A stretch of DNA of 64,000 bases from an uncultured Bacteroidales bacterium (GTDB taxonomy: Bacteria > Bacteroidota > Bacteroidia > Bacteroidales > UBA932). The first letter of the stretch is position 1. Every line of letters begins with the position of its first letter. A model generated the notes under the pieces. That model did no database searches. It saw nothing but the letters and a program-made list of their open reading frames with translations, and had not been told where the DNA came from. Both the position numbers and the translations under genes were made by a program. Location: positions 23,408 to 87,407 of the forward strand of contig CALUTU010000010.1 in the NCBI GenBank assembly GCA_944323785.1, in the 5' to 3' direction. Of the stretch, positions 29,817 to 38,399 are shown in pieces.

Positions 29817-31892
29817 ATGATAGACAGGGAAACGGTAGACAGGATACTGGACGCGGCTGACATCGTGGACGTGATCAGCGACTTCGTGACGCTCAGGCGG
29901 CGCGGGGCGAACTATATCGCATGCTGTCCGTTCCACAACGAGAAGACCCCGTCGTTCTCTGTCTCTCCGAGCAAGGGTATATTCAAGTGCTTCGGATGCG
30001 GCAAGGCCGGCAGTGCCGTAACCTTTATCATGGAGCACGAGCAGATGACCTATCCCGAGGCCCTGAAATATCTGGCCCGCAAGTACGGAATAGAGGTACA
30101 CGAGCAGGAAGAGACTCAGGAGGATGCGCAGGACCGTCTGAAGAGAGAGTCGATGATGGCCGTGTCGGAGTTTGCGGCCAAATACTACACCGACATGCTG
30201 TTCGGTTCCGCTGAGGGACATTCCGTGGGACTGTCCTATTTCAGGCAGAAGCGCGGCTTCTCCGAGGAGACCATACGGAAATTCGGGCTGGGCTGGTCGC
30301 CTTCCGGCAGATCATTTGCCGGAGAGCCGCCGGTGCCGTCCTTGGCAGAGGCTGCGTTGAGAGCCGGGTACAAGAGAGAGTTCCTGATCTCCACCGGCCT
30401 GTGCTATGAGCACGGAGGAGAGTTGGTGGACAAGTTCCGCGAGAGAGTCATTTTCCCGATATATTCGCTCAGCGGCCGCATCATAGCTTTCGGAGCCCGG
30501 ACGCTGAAAGACGACAAGAGCGTCGCCAAGTACCTCAATTCTCCCGAAAGCGAGATCTATCACAAGAGCAGCTCCCTGTATGCGATATATCAGGCCAAGT
30601 CCGCAATAGCCAGGGCGCAGAAATGCTATCTGGTAGAGGGCTATGCCGATGTCATATCGATGCATCAGGCCGGGATAGAGAATGTCACCGCCTCTTCGGG
30701 CACATCCCTGACAGTCGAGCAGATAAGGCTGATAAAGCGTTTTACCAACAATGTGACAGTGATGTACGACGGAGACTCGGCCGGTATCAAGGCCGCTCTG
30801 CGCGGAATCAATATGCTGCTCGAGGAGGGTATGACCGTCAAGGTGGCCCTGCTGCCGGACGGTCACGATCCGGATTCGTTTGCCCGGGCTCATACCCGGC
30901 AGGAGATTCTGGATTTTCTCCAGGAGCACGAGACGGATTTCATAGAGTTCAAGTATGCGCTGCTTTCATCGGACATCCAGAAGGATCCGATACAGAAGGC
31001 TGAGCTGATAAGGGATATCATCGACACCATAGCGGTGATACCCGATCAGATAACGCGCTCGCTGTATGTCGAGCAGTGTGCTCAGCGGCTGTCCATGAAG
31101 GAGGACATGCTTTTTGCCGAGGTGGCGCGGATAAGGCGCAGGAAGATAGAGTCAGGAGAATACGAGCGGCGCAGGAGGGAGGAGAAGGAGGCCCGGTATG
31201 CCGCTGCCGTCGAGGAGGGCGATGCGGCGGTAGGAGAGTTTTCTGGGGCGGACCGCGGTACCGGTGCGGGGCAGGTGTCTTTCAGTCCGGTCCCGGTCCT
31301 GGACCTGTCGGAAAGGGAGCTGCTGTATTATCTGCTGAAGTTCGGGGAGTGCCTGATGACGTTCGAGGATCATCAGAAGTACGGGGCGGAGGCTCCGGTG
31401 ATGGAGATAACCGTGAACGAATATATCTCCGCCAACCTGTCCAATGATGACCTGGAGCTTCACAATCCCCTGTACCGGAAGATATACGGGCTGTATTTTG
31501 ACTTTCGGAAGGAACTGCTGGATGCTGCCGGGGAGACGGTTCCTGCCTCTGATGACCTTCAGACCGGGATAATGCACCGTATGGTCAACTGCGGTGATCC
31601 GGAAGTGACTAAGACGGTGGTGGATATCACAGAGGACAAGTACGAGCTGAAGGTGAAGGAATACATCAAGGCCCAGATTCCGGAACGTAATGTGATAGAC
31701 AAGAATGTCCCCAAGGCAGTGCTGGTCTACAAACTCAAATATGTGGAATACACCTGCTCGCAGCTCATGGAAAGTCTCAGGCAGATGCAGCAGGACGCTG
31801 ACACTGAGGCCCAGCAGGACATAATGCACCGGCTCAAGCTGCTGCTGCAGATTAAGAATGTCCTGGTCAAGGACCTGAACAGGGTGTCGTAG
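29817..31892 (+). CDS. dnaG: DNA primase
   Basis: Synthesises RNA primers at the replication fork with DnaB. From the ATG at 29817 it has 691 residues; the open frame extends 11 codons into the upstream repeat and terminator, so I reject that longer start. The CHC2 zinc finger uses Cys37, His40, Cys58 and Cys61 (CCPFHNEKTPSF...FKCFGCG). The TOPRIM domain carries LVEGYADVISMHQAG and VMYDGDSAG. A variable helicase-binding tail of about 250 residues completes it. Convergent with the YitT gene across 6 bases. Confidence 0.96.
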   Translation: MIDRETVDRILDAADIVDVISDFVTLRRRGANYIACCPFHNEKTPSFSVSPSKGIFKCFGCGKAGSAVTFIMEHEQMTYPEALKYLARKYGIEVHEQEETQEDAQDRLKRESMMAVSEFAAKYYTDMLFGSAEGHSVGLSYFRQKRGFSEETIRKFGLGWSPSGRSFAGEPPVPSLAEAALRAGYKREFLISTGLCYEHGGELVDKFRERVIFPIYSLSGRIIAFGARTLKDDKSVAKYLNSPESEIYHKSSSLYAIYQAKSAIARAQKCYLVEGYADVISMHQAGIENVTASSGTSLTVEQIRLIKRFTNNVTVMYDGDSAGIKAALRGINMLLEEGMTVKVALLPDGHDPDSFARAHTRQEILDFLQEHETDFIEFKYALLSSDIQKDPIQKAELIRDIIDTIAVIPDQITRSLYVEQCAQRLSMKEDMLFAEVARIRRRKIESGEYERRRREEKEARYAAAVEEGDAAVGEFSGADRGTGAGQVSFSPVPVLDLSERELLYYLLKFGECLMTFEDHQKYGAEAPVMEITVNEYISANLSNDDLELHNPLYRKIYGLYFDFRKELLDAAGETVPASDDLQTGIMHRMVNCGDPEVTKTVVDITEDKYELKVKEYIKAQIPERNVIDKNVPKAVLVYKLKYVEYTCSQLMESLRQMQQDADTEAQQDIMHRLKLLLQIKNVLVKDLNRVS

Positions 31893-31898
31893 GAAGTA

Positions 31899-32759
31899 TT
31901 ACTGATTTTTCCCCTCGATACCGTAAACGGCTGTCACAGGTACCGTCATGAGGATAACGTTGGGGTCTATCTGCTTGGCTGTCTTTACGATGTCGTTTGA
32001 ATAGCTCTTGCGGCTGACTACCATCAGCATCTTCTTCTCACCCTCAGTAGACCACTGTACGGACTTTACCGAGCGGTTGCCCTCGATGCTCAGGGTCTGG
32101 AGCCTGGCCGCTATCTCGTCGTTGTGCTCCGAGAGTATGAGGGTCTGTACGGACTGCTGCGAACCGGTCAGGAACATGTCCACGGCGTAGGAAAAGGCTA
32201 TGATCTCCACGAATCCGTATACAACGTCGGCCAGGGTCTTGTCGTTGACCAGCAGAATCGACATCACTATAAGAGAATCGCATACGAGGTATATACGTCC
32301 TGGAGAGATGTTCTTGTATTTGTTGATGGAGAGCGCGATGATATCTGTACCGCCGGTACTGCCGCCCTGGGTGATGATGATGGCGATGCCGATACCGCTC
32401 ATGGCACCTCCGATGAGGGCGTTGATCAGATTGTCCGTAATGCCGGCGGACAGGCTTGTCAGACCCGGAATCATGGGCATGAACTGGAAGAACACGAAGC
32501 TCATGGCCACGCAGTATATCGTCTTGATGCCGAATCCCTTGCCCAGGATGATAAATCCTACGACCAGCAGCAGTATGTCTATCGCGAACTTGGCGTAGGA
32601 GACGGGGATGCTGTTGATGCCGTAATGAATCACTGATGCAAGACCGGCGATGCCGCCTCCGGTAATCTCATGAGGGTTGAGGAATGCGGTCCAGCCGAAG
32701 ACGAACACGGCCAGTCCGAGAGTCATGATGACGTATTCTTTGATGTATTTCAGTACCAT
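31899..32759 (-). CDS. YitT family membrane protein
   Basis: A 286-residue protein with about five membrane helices in the first 200 residues (LGLAVFVFGWTAFLNPHEITGGGIAGL, AMSGIGIAIIITQGGSTGGTDI; only parts shown are contiguous in the family) and a soluble C-terminal DUF2179 domain (about 205-280). The GGxxG-rich first and middle helices are characteristic of YitT/DUF161. The family has no settled function; transport or sensing is suspected. Stands alone, convergent with dnaG and divergent from the sigma factor gene. Confidence 0.88.
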   Translation of the reverse strand: MVLKYIKEYVIMTLGLAVFVFGWTAFLNPHEITGGGIAGLASVIHYGINSIPVSYAKFAIDILLLVVGFIILGKGFGIKTIYCVAMSFVFFQFMPMIPGLTSLSAGITDNLINALIGGAMSGIGIAIIITQGGSTGGTDIIALSINKYKNISPGRIYLVCDSLIVMSILLVNDKTLADVVYGFVEIIAFSYAVDMFLTGSQQSVQTLILSEHNDEIAARLQTLSIEGNRSVKSVQWSTEGEKKMLMVVSRKSYSNDIVKTAKQIDPNVILMTVPVTAVYGIEGKNQ

Positions 32760-32867
32760 ATCTTAATATTTCCGGCCGCGAAGATAACAAAAATCAAGAT
32801 ATTTGTAACAAAATGAGAGGTGCGGGCGTTATATAGGTACAGATGATTTAAAGGTTAATAGAGTTAA

Positions 32868-33380
32868 GTGAATACAGAGGAGTTCAAATCCACATTTTTG
32901 CCGCTGGGCCCGCTGCTCTACCGCATCGCTTTCCGGATGCTGGGCAGCGGGGAAGATGCCCGGGACGCGGTGCAGGAGCTGTATGTGAGGCTCTGCCGCA
33001 AGGGAGACCGGGCTCTGCGGAGCGGCAATCCGCAGGGCTACTGTGTCAGGATGATGCAGAATGTCTGTGCGGACATTCTGCGGCGGCGCGGGCACAATGT
33101 CCTCCGGATGGCGGCGGACGTGACGGAGGTGAGGGGAGGCCCGGCGGTCGAGGCTGTGGATTCTTCGGTCGAGGGCAGGGAGGAGGCGGCTTTGGTGCGG
33201 AAGGCCCTGACCGCATTGCCCCGGAAACTGCGTGAGGTGGTGCTTCTGAGAGACCTCGAACAGATGGAAATGTCCGAGATAGAGGCACTGACCGGTATGA
33301 GTCAGGTCAATATCCGGGTCACACTATCCAGAGGCAGAAAGATGTTGAAGGAAAAAATATCGAAATTTATAAACAGGTAA
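32868..33380 (+). CDS. ECF-type RNA polymerase sigma factor
   Basis: A 170-residue sigma-70 family factor with regions 2 and 4 only. Region 2 spans about 10-75 (LLYRIAFRMLGSGEDARDAVQ) and region 4 about 112-165 (ALPRKLREVVLLRDLEQMEM, then MSQVNIRVTLSRGRKML as the recognition helix). The start is GTG at 32868; no earlier in-frame ATG is seen. It is followed at 11 bases by an anti-sigma-like gene and then DUF4252, the common Bacteroidetes trio. Likely to direct its own operon, though no clear ECF promoter is visible. Confidence 0.9.
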   Translation: MNTEEFKSTFLPLGPLLYRIAFRMLGSGEDARDAVQELYVRLCRKGDRALRSGNPQGYCVRMMQNVCADILRRRGHNVLRMAADVTEVRGGPAVEAVDSSVEGREEAALVRKALTALPRKLREVVLLRDLEQMEMSEIEALTGMSQVNIRVTLSRGRKMLKEKISKFINR

Positions 33381-33391
33381 AAATTTAAAAA

Positions 33392-33898
33392 ATGGGCGGG
33401 AATTTAAAAATATCGGAATTGTTGGAGCGTTTCTATGCCGGACAGACTTCTGCCATGGAGGAGCAGGAGCTGACCGGGAGGCTTGATGAGGCTTCCACCG
33501 GGGACAAGGCCCTCTTTCGGGGACTGTCCGGGATGCGGATTCCGGATGAGAATGTACCTGTTCCGGAGGACCTTTATCAGATGATAGAGCGGACGGTGGA
33601 CCGGGAGCTCGGACGCCGTAGCGGCAGGATGAGGCTGATTGCGTCCGTCTCCGCCATAGGGGTTGCTGCTGCGATAGCGGCTGTGGCGTTCCTTACACCG
33701 CTTCATATAGAAGAGCCTGAGGATACGTTTGACAATCCTGAGGAAGCCTACGCGGCTGTGGTGGAGGCACTGGGACTTATCGGTCAGAATCTGGGCAAGG
33801 GTATGTCCTTTGCCGCCGGCAATATAGAGAAAGTCGTTCAGAATACGACTTCAGGCATAGAAGCCATGATTGTACAAGAAGACTCAGTTGAAGAATAA
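33392..33898 (+). CDS. Probable anti-sigma factor, single-pass membrane protein
   Basis: A 168-residue protein with a cytosolic N-terminal part (1-80), one membrane helix (about 82-101) and a periplasmic acidic tail. The N-terminal helix-rich region LLERFYAGQTSAMEEQEL matches the usual Bacteroidetes anti-sigma opening. Its position 11 bases after the ECF sigma gene is the main support. It should hold the sigma factor at the membrane until an envelope signal arrives. Confidence 0.75.
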   Translation: MGGNLKISELLERFYAGQTSAMEEQELTGRLDEASTGDKALFRGLSGMRIPDENVPVPEDLYQMIERTVDRELGRRSGRMRLIASVSAIGVAAAIAAVAFLTPLHIEEPEDTFDNPEEAYAAVVEALGLIGQNLGKGMSFAAGNIEKVVQNTTSGIEAMIVQEDSVEE

Positions 33899-33915
33899 TT
33901 AAAATAAGTCAATTT

Positions 33916-34548
33916 ATGAAAAGAGTTGTTGTAACATTGTTTGTTCTGTTGATTTCGTTCGTCAGGATTTTCGCATCTGCCGTCCCTGAACGGGAGGTTG
34001 AGGATAGCCGGTCTTTTAAGGCCATTTATGATAAATATAAGGATTCTCCTGCGGTCTCAGCCTTGTATGTGTCTGAGTCATTGCTGAAAACAATGGTTCA
34101 GACACTTGGGGACAGTGTCTTGATTGAAATCTCCAATCTGCATATAAATGATAGTCCGGATATAGCTCCGTTATTGGATTTAGACAAGATGACGGGAGTA
34201 TACATCCTGTCGTCAGATGAATTGTCAACGGCTACGAATCTGAGGCAGGACATCGGCAGGTTTGTAGCACAGAACAGTGACTCTCAGGAGGAATTGCTTA
34301 GGTTCTCAGAAGAAGGGAGCGACATTACATTCTATTATGTTCCTGCTGAAGACAGTCATAGTATCAGTAATTTTTTAATGGTGCAGCAGGAGAAATCGGC
34401 TTCGGGCGAGACTGTGATTATAGATAAGACAGGAGCTGTGAATACCGGAACATGCTCTTCCATTACTGTGATTGAGATCGAGGCCGAGGGGCTAACGCTG
34501 TCTGATATAGTCAAAATGACAGTGGAACTGGCCAAAACTATGGAATAA
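33916..34548 (+). CDS. DUF4252 family exported protein
   Basis: A 210-residue protein with a signal peptide (about residues 1-21). The pattern of alternating strands and helices (DLDKMTGVYILSS, ITFYYVPAEDS, SSITVIEIEAEGLTLSDI) fits DUF4252, which repeatedly follows ECF sigma/anti-sigma pairs in Bacteroidetes. It lies 17 bases after the anti-sigma gene and closes the operon. Function unknown; a signal-input or output role for the sigma system is inference. Confidence 0.72.
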   Translation: MKRVVVTLFVLLISFVRIFASAVPEREVEDSRSFKAIYDKYKDSPAVSALYVSESLLKTMVQTLGDSVLIEISNLHINDSPDIAPLLDLDKMTGVYILSSDELSTATNLRQDIGRFVAQNSDSQEELLRFSEEGSDITFYYVPAEDSHSISNFLMVQQEKSASGETVIIDKTGAVNTGTCSSITVIEIEAEGLTLSDIVKMTVELAKTME

Positions 34549-34566
34549 GGGTGCGTATTTTGTCGT

Positions 34567-34609
34567 AAACTGTCTAAATCCTGCAAAAAAATCGAGATTT
34601 AGACAGTTT
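34567..34609. repeat. Perfect 14-bp inverted repeat downstream of DUF4252
   Basis: AAACTGTCTAAATC (34567-34580) and GATTTAGACAGTTT (34596-34609), 15-base loop. No T-tract follows on the plus strand, so it is not a canonical intrinsic terminator. It may end the DUF4252 transcript or serve as a regulator site upstream of recA. Confidence 0.6.
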
Positions 34610-34649
34610 CTGACATTGTAGGGGCGGTGTCTCAGGGGGTGGAAGTGTA

Positions 34650-34663
34650 TATAAACGTTTATA
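34650..34663. promoter_or_regulatory. 14-bp palindrome upstream of the recA promoter
   Basis: TATAAACGTTTATA is a perfect palindrome centred about 45 bases before the recA -7 box and just upstream of the -33 position. It is a plausible operator for a dimeric regulator of recA; it does not resemble the E. coli or Bacillus LexA box. Confidence 0.45.
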
Positions 34664-34676
34664 GCCGTTTTGATAT

Positions 34677-34706
34677 TGCTATGGTTCGGATTTTAGATTA
34701 TATTTG
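34677..34706 (+). promoter_or_regulatory. recA: recA promoter
   Basis: TTG at 34677-34679, 19-base spacer, TATATTTG at 34699-34706, 22 bases before the recA ATG. Confidence 0.6.
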
Positions 34707-34728
34707 CGGATATTTTAATTGAAGAAGT

Positions 34729-35760
34729 ATGGCAAAAGAACTCGAACAGAATGATGTTGCGGCGGCTAACGCAGCCAAGCTCAAGGCTTTGCAGGCAACA
34801 ATGGACAAGATTGAAAAGGATTTCGGTAAAGGGGCTATCATGAAGCTCGGAGACCGTCCTGAGGGGGATGTTTCAGTGATTCCGTCGGGGTCCATCGCAC
34901 TGGATCACGCTCTGGGAATCGGCGGGTATCCGAGGGGAAGGGTGATCGAGATATTCGGTCCTGAGTCCAGCGGTAAGACGACCCTGGCCATACATGCCAT
35001 AGCGGAGGCCCAGAAGGCCGGCGGCTTCGCGGCCATTATCGATGCGGAGCACGCTTTCGACCGCACATACGCGAAGAACCTGGGAGTGGACGTGGACACT
35101 CTCCTCATATCCCAGCCGGACAACGGCGAGCAGGCTCTTGAGATAGCCGACGACCTGATCCGCAGCGGGGCTATCGACATCATCGTGGTGGACTCAGTCG
35201 CGGCTCTGACTCCCAAAGCCGAGATTGAGGGCGAGATGGGAGACCAGAAGATGGGACTGCAGGCAAGGCTGATGAGTCAGGCCCTGAGGAAGCTGACGGC
35301 CAATATCTCCAAGACCAACACCTGCTGCATCTTCATCAACCAGCTGCGCGAGAAGATCGGCGTGATGTTCGGCAATCCCGAGACCACTACCGGCGGCAAT
35401 GCCCTGAAGTTCTACGCCTCCGTCCGCATCGACGTGCGCAAGGTGACCCAGCTCAAGGACGGAGACGATCCCACAGGCAACCGTACCCGCGTCAAGATCG
35501 TCAAGAACAAGATGGCTCCTCCTTTCCGCAAGGCCGAGTTCGATATAGTATTCGGCGAGGGTATCTCGAAGATAGGAGAGATTGTAGACCTTGGTGTGGA
35601 GTTCGATATCATCAAGAAGAGCGGCTCGTGGTTCAGCTACGGTGAGTCCAGGCTGGCCCAGGGCCGGGATGCGGTCAAGAAACTGCTTATGGACAATCCG
35701 GAGCTGACAGAGGAGATAGAGGGCAAGATCCGTGAGGCAATGAACAATATGGAGGACTAG
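34729..35760 (+). CDS. recA: Recombinase RecA
   Basis: A 343-residue strand-exchange ATPase. Walker A GPESSGKT is at 77-84; [33 protein letters not shown] and [14 protein letters not shown] are unmistakable. The C-terminal acidic tail is short. It polymerises on single-stranded DNA for recombination and repair and stimulates LexA-type cleavage where present. Own promoter upstream; trpS follows by 3 bases. Confidence 0.98.
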   Translation: MAKELEQNDVAAANAAKLKALQATMDKIEKDFGKGAIMKLGDRPEGDVSVIPSGSIALDHALGIGGYPRGRVIEIFGPESSGKTTLAIHAIAEAQKAGGFAAIIDAEHAFDRTYAKNLGVDVDTLLISQPDNGEQALEIADDLIRSGAIDIIVVDSVAALTPKAEIEGEMGDQKMGLQARLMSQALRKLTANISKTNTCCIFINQLREKIGVMFGNPETTTGGNALKFYASVRIDVRKVTQLKDGDDPTGNRTRVKIVKNKMAPPFRKAEFDIVFGEGISKIGEIVDLGVEFDIIKKSGSWFSYGESRLAQGRDAVKKLLMDNPELTEEIEGKIREAMNNMED

Positions 35761-35763
35761 GCT

Positions 35764-36813
35764 ATGCAGACAGTATTAAGCGGTATCCGCTCCACAGGAC
35801 ATCTTCACCTGGGCAACTATTTCGGTGCCCTCCGCAATTTCGTGAGGATACAGGACGATTACAACTGTTATTATTTCATAGCGGACCTGCATTCGCTGAC
35901 CACTCATCCGCACCCGGATGACTTTCACGCCAATGTAAGGACTATCCTGGCAGAGTATCTGGCCGCCGGTCTGGATCCGGAGAAGGTTACGATATTCGTG
36001 CAGAGCGACGTGCCCGAGGTGAGCGAGCTTTATGTGCTTCTGAACATGATATCCTACAAAGGCGAGCTGGAGCGTACCACCACCTTTAAGGATAAAGTGC
36101 GTCTGGCCAAGGCAAAGGCCCGCAATGTCCGTCTGGAAGATGTCGCGGAGGATGACCACAACGACGAGGGCATCAACATCAGCGCAGGCCTTCTGACTTA
36201 TCCGGTTCTGATGGCCGCCGATATCCTGATTCACCGTGCGGACTTCGTGCCGGTCGGCAAGGATCAGGAGCAGCATCTGGAGTACGCCAGGGTTCTGGCC
36301 CGCCGCTTCAACAATATGTACGGCGAGGAGGTCTTTACTGAGCCGAGGGCGTTTAATTTCGGAAGCGGTCTCATCAAGGTGCCCGGTCTGGACGGCAGCG
36401 GAAAGATGGGCAAGAGCGAGGGTAACGGCATCTATCTCTACGACGATGAGAAGACCATCACCAAGAAAGTGATGAAGGCCCTGACCGACAGCGGTCCCGT
36501 CGAGCCGAACAGTCCTATGCCCGAGTGCATAGAGAACCTCTTCACCCTCATGGCACTTGTGTCAGAGCCGTCTACCGTAGAGTATTTCAAGGAGAAATGG
36601 AACGACTGCTCGATCCGTTACGGAGACCTTAAGAAGCAGCTTGCAGCCGATATCTGCAAGGTGACCCTGCCGATACGAGAGCGCATCGATGCCATCTACA
36701 ACGATGACGCTTATCTGCACCGGGTGGTGTCGGAAGGCCGCGACAAGGCCCGTGCCAGTGCCTCCGCTACCTTGGCCCTCGCTCGCAAAGCTATGGGATT
36801 CAAGGTGTTCTAG
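35764..36813 (+). CDS. trpS: Tryptophanyl-tRNA synthetase
   Basis: A 349-residue class I synthetase. The HIGH-like motif is HLGN (15-18) within STGHLHLGNYFG and the KMSKS-like loop is KMGKSEGN. PVGKDQEQHLEYAR and the LMAADIL strand confirm TrpS. It lies 3 bases after recA and is probably co-transcribed; a terminator follows at 36865. Confidence 0.97.
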   Translation: MQTVLSGIRSTGHLHLGNYFGALRNFVRIQDDYNCYYFIADLHSLTTHPHPDDFHANVRTILAEYLAAGLDPEKVTIFVQSDVPEVSELYVLLNMISYKGELERTTTFKDKVRLAKAKARNVRLEDVAEDDHNDEGINISAGLLTYPVLMAADILIHRADFVPVGKDQEQHLEYARVLARRFNNMYGEEVFTEPRAFNFGSGLIKVPGLDGSGKMGKSEGNGIYLYDDEKTITKKVMKALTDSGPVEPNSPMPECIENLFTLMALVSEPSTVEYFKEKWNDCSIRYGDLKKQLAADICKVTLPIRERIDAIYNDDAYLHRVVSEGRDKARASASATLALARKAMGFKVF

Positions 36814-36864
36814 TGCTATGACACGGATCGTGCTGCCGTAAATTGATACAATTCAGGATGCAAT

Positions 36865-36898
36865 AAAGGCTGTGCCGGGAAATCCAGACACAGCCTTT
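36865..36898 (+). terminator. Terminator after trpS
   Basis: Stem AAAGGCTGTG (36865-36874) / CACAGCCTTT (36889-36898) with a short T-rich tail. It may also serve the convergent rubrerythrin gene weakly. Confidence 0.75.
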
Positions 36899-36928
36899 TC
36901 TGTTTCGGGGCTCAGCGACTAAGCCCTC

Positions 36929-37504
36929 TTAGTAGTTCTCTTTCTTGGGCTCGAAGTATGCCTTGGGATGCTGGCATGCAGGGCATTTCTCCGGGGCTTT
37001 CTTGCCTTTGTGTACGTATCCGCAGTTGCGGCACTGCCAGTAGATCTCGCCGTCACGCTCGAAGACAGTACCTGTCTCTACTCTCTCGAGAAGCTTGCGG
37101 TAACGGGCCTCGTGTTCGGCCTCGACCTTGGCTATCATCTCGAATGCCACGGCTATCTCGGTGAAACCTTCTTCCCTGGCCACTTTGGCGGCCTCGGGAT
37201 AGAGGACTGTCCATTCCTCATTCTCGCCCTCGGCGGCGGCCTTGAGGTTCTCCAGAGTGGTGGAGATTATTCCCGCGGGGTATGTCGATGTGATCTCTAC
37301 CATACCGCCCTCGAGGAATTTGAAGAACTTCTTGGCGTGCTCCTTCTCCTGCTCGGCTGTCTCCAGGAAGATGGCGGCTATCTGCTCATAGCCCTCTTTC
37401 TTGGCCACGCTTGCGAAGTAGGTGTATCTGCCTCTGGCCTGGGATTCTCCGGCGAATGAGGCGAGAAGATTCTTTTCGGTTCTTGTTCCTTTGATTGATG
37501 CCAT
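36929..37504 (-). CDS. rbr: Rubrerythrin
   Basis: A 191-residue peroxide-reducing protein of anaerobes. The ferritin-like di-iron domain has SFAGESQARGRY (Glu20) and ETAEQEKEHAKKF near the N-terminus, then VEAEHEARY. A C-terminal rubredoxin domain holds iron with Cys158, Cys161, Cys174 and Cys177 (CRNCGY...CPAC). It protects against hydrogen peroxide in the cytosol and suggests an anaerobic host. Divergent from the SDR gene; a TATCTTTG box precedes it on its strand. Confidence 0.96.
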   Translation of the reverse strand: MASIKGTRTEKNLLASFAGESQARGRYTYFASVAKKEGYEQIAAIFLETAEQEKEHAKKFFKFLEGGMVEITSTYPAGIISTTLENLKAAAEGENEEWTVLYPEAAKVAREEGFTEIAVAFEMIAKVEAEHEARYRKLLERVETGTVFERDGEIYWQCRNCGYVHKGKKAPEKCPACQHPKAYFEPKKENY

Positions 37505-37533
37505 AATAGTAAGTGTTTGTGTTGATATAGGAG

Positions 37534-37541
37534 CAAAGATA
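37534..37541 (-). promoter_or_regulatory. rbr: -7 box for rubrerythrin
   Basis: The minus strand reads TATCTTTG, 29 bases before the ATG. It lies 12 bases from the divergent SDR box. Confidence 0.55.
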
Positions 37542-37553
37542 CGATAAAAGTTC

Positions 37554-37561
37554 TAAATTTG
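37554..37561 (+). promoter_or_regulatory. -7 box for the SDR gene
   Basis: TAAATTTG fits TAnnTTTG, 22 bases before the ATG at 37584. No -33 TTTG at normal spacing. Confidence 0.45.
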
Positions 37562-37583
37562 CGGACTTCAATTCAGGTATTTT

Positions 37584-38390
37584 ATGTCAAGTCACAATAA
37601 ATACGCTCTTGTCACCGGCGGTTCCTCGGGTATGGGTCTGGAATATGTCAGGATTCTGGCCGCGAAGGGCTACAATGTCATCATCGTGGCCCTCTTCCAG
37701 AACGAGACGGATGCCGTCCGGGACGATATGGCCGGGCAGTATCCCGATCTGGATTTCCTGTCGGTAGGCGTTGACCTGTCGGCGGTGGACGCTCCCCGGA
37801 GAGTCTTCGATACGGTCAGGGAGCAGAGGCCGGAGGCCGAGGTGGAGGTGCTGGTCAACAACGCCGGGATGCTGCATCCGATGCATTTCCGCAATATGCC
37901 GCCGGAGAAGGTGAGCAGCATCATCATGGTACACAACCATGCGACGGCCATGCTCTGCAGGTATTTCCTGCCGGGGATGCTGGAGCGCGGCAAAGGCTAT
38001 ATACTGAACATATCTTCCCTGGCCGCGTGGTTCCCTTTCCCTTTTCTCACCACTTATGCCTCGACCAAGTCGTTTACCCGCATCTTTACCCGTGCGCTCA
38101 GGACCGAGTGCCAGAAGACGGGGGTCACTGTGTCCGCCATCTATTTCGGAGCGGTGGATACGCCCCTGTTGGGTCTGCCGCCCAAGTACAGCCGTCTGGC
38201 CCGCAGACTCGGCATCATGATCAGGCCTGAGACGGCTGCCCGCAAGGCCATGAATATGATGTTCAAGGGCCGTTCCGGCAGGATTCCGGGCTTGATCAAC
38301 AAGATAGGCTGGCTGTTTGCTCCCCTTATCCGCCCGTGGATATTCGGCCCGATAGAGCGGAAAGTTACCCGTCACTGGAACCTGAAATAG
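37584..38390 (+). CDS. Short-chain dehydrogenase/reductase
   Basis: A 268-residue SDR. Cofactor loop TGGSSGMG (11-18), NNAG (92-95), catalytic serine in NISSLA (Ser144 or Ser145) and YxxxK with Tyr158 and Lys162. The C-terminal region has hydrophobic stretches (LFAPLIRPWIFG) resembling ketoacyl- or steroid-type SDRs (HSD17B12-like). Substrate is unknown. It precedes the nucleoside-recognition gene by 9 bases. Confidence 0.88.
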   Translation: MSSHNKYALVTGGSSGMGLEYVRILAAKGYNVIIVALFQNETDAVRDDMAGQYPDLDFLSVGVDLSAVDAPRRVFDTVREQRPEAEVEVLVNNAGMLHPMHFRNMPPEKVSSIIMVHNHATAMLCRYFLPGMLERGKGYILNISSLAAWFPFPFLTTYASTKSFTRIFTRALRTECQKTGVTVSAIYFGAVDTPLLGLPPKYSRLARRLGIMIRPETAARKAMNMMFKGRSGRIPGLINKIGWLFAPLIRPWIFGPIERKVTRHWNLK

Positions 38391-38399
38391 AGCCCGAAA

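Noticed and set aside
34567-34609. Intrinsic terminator of the DUF4252 gene
   Set aside because: Stem is A+T-rich and no T-tract follows, so it is kept as an inverted repeat of uncertain role.
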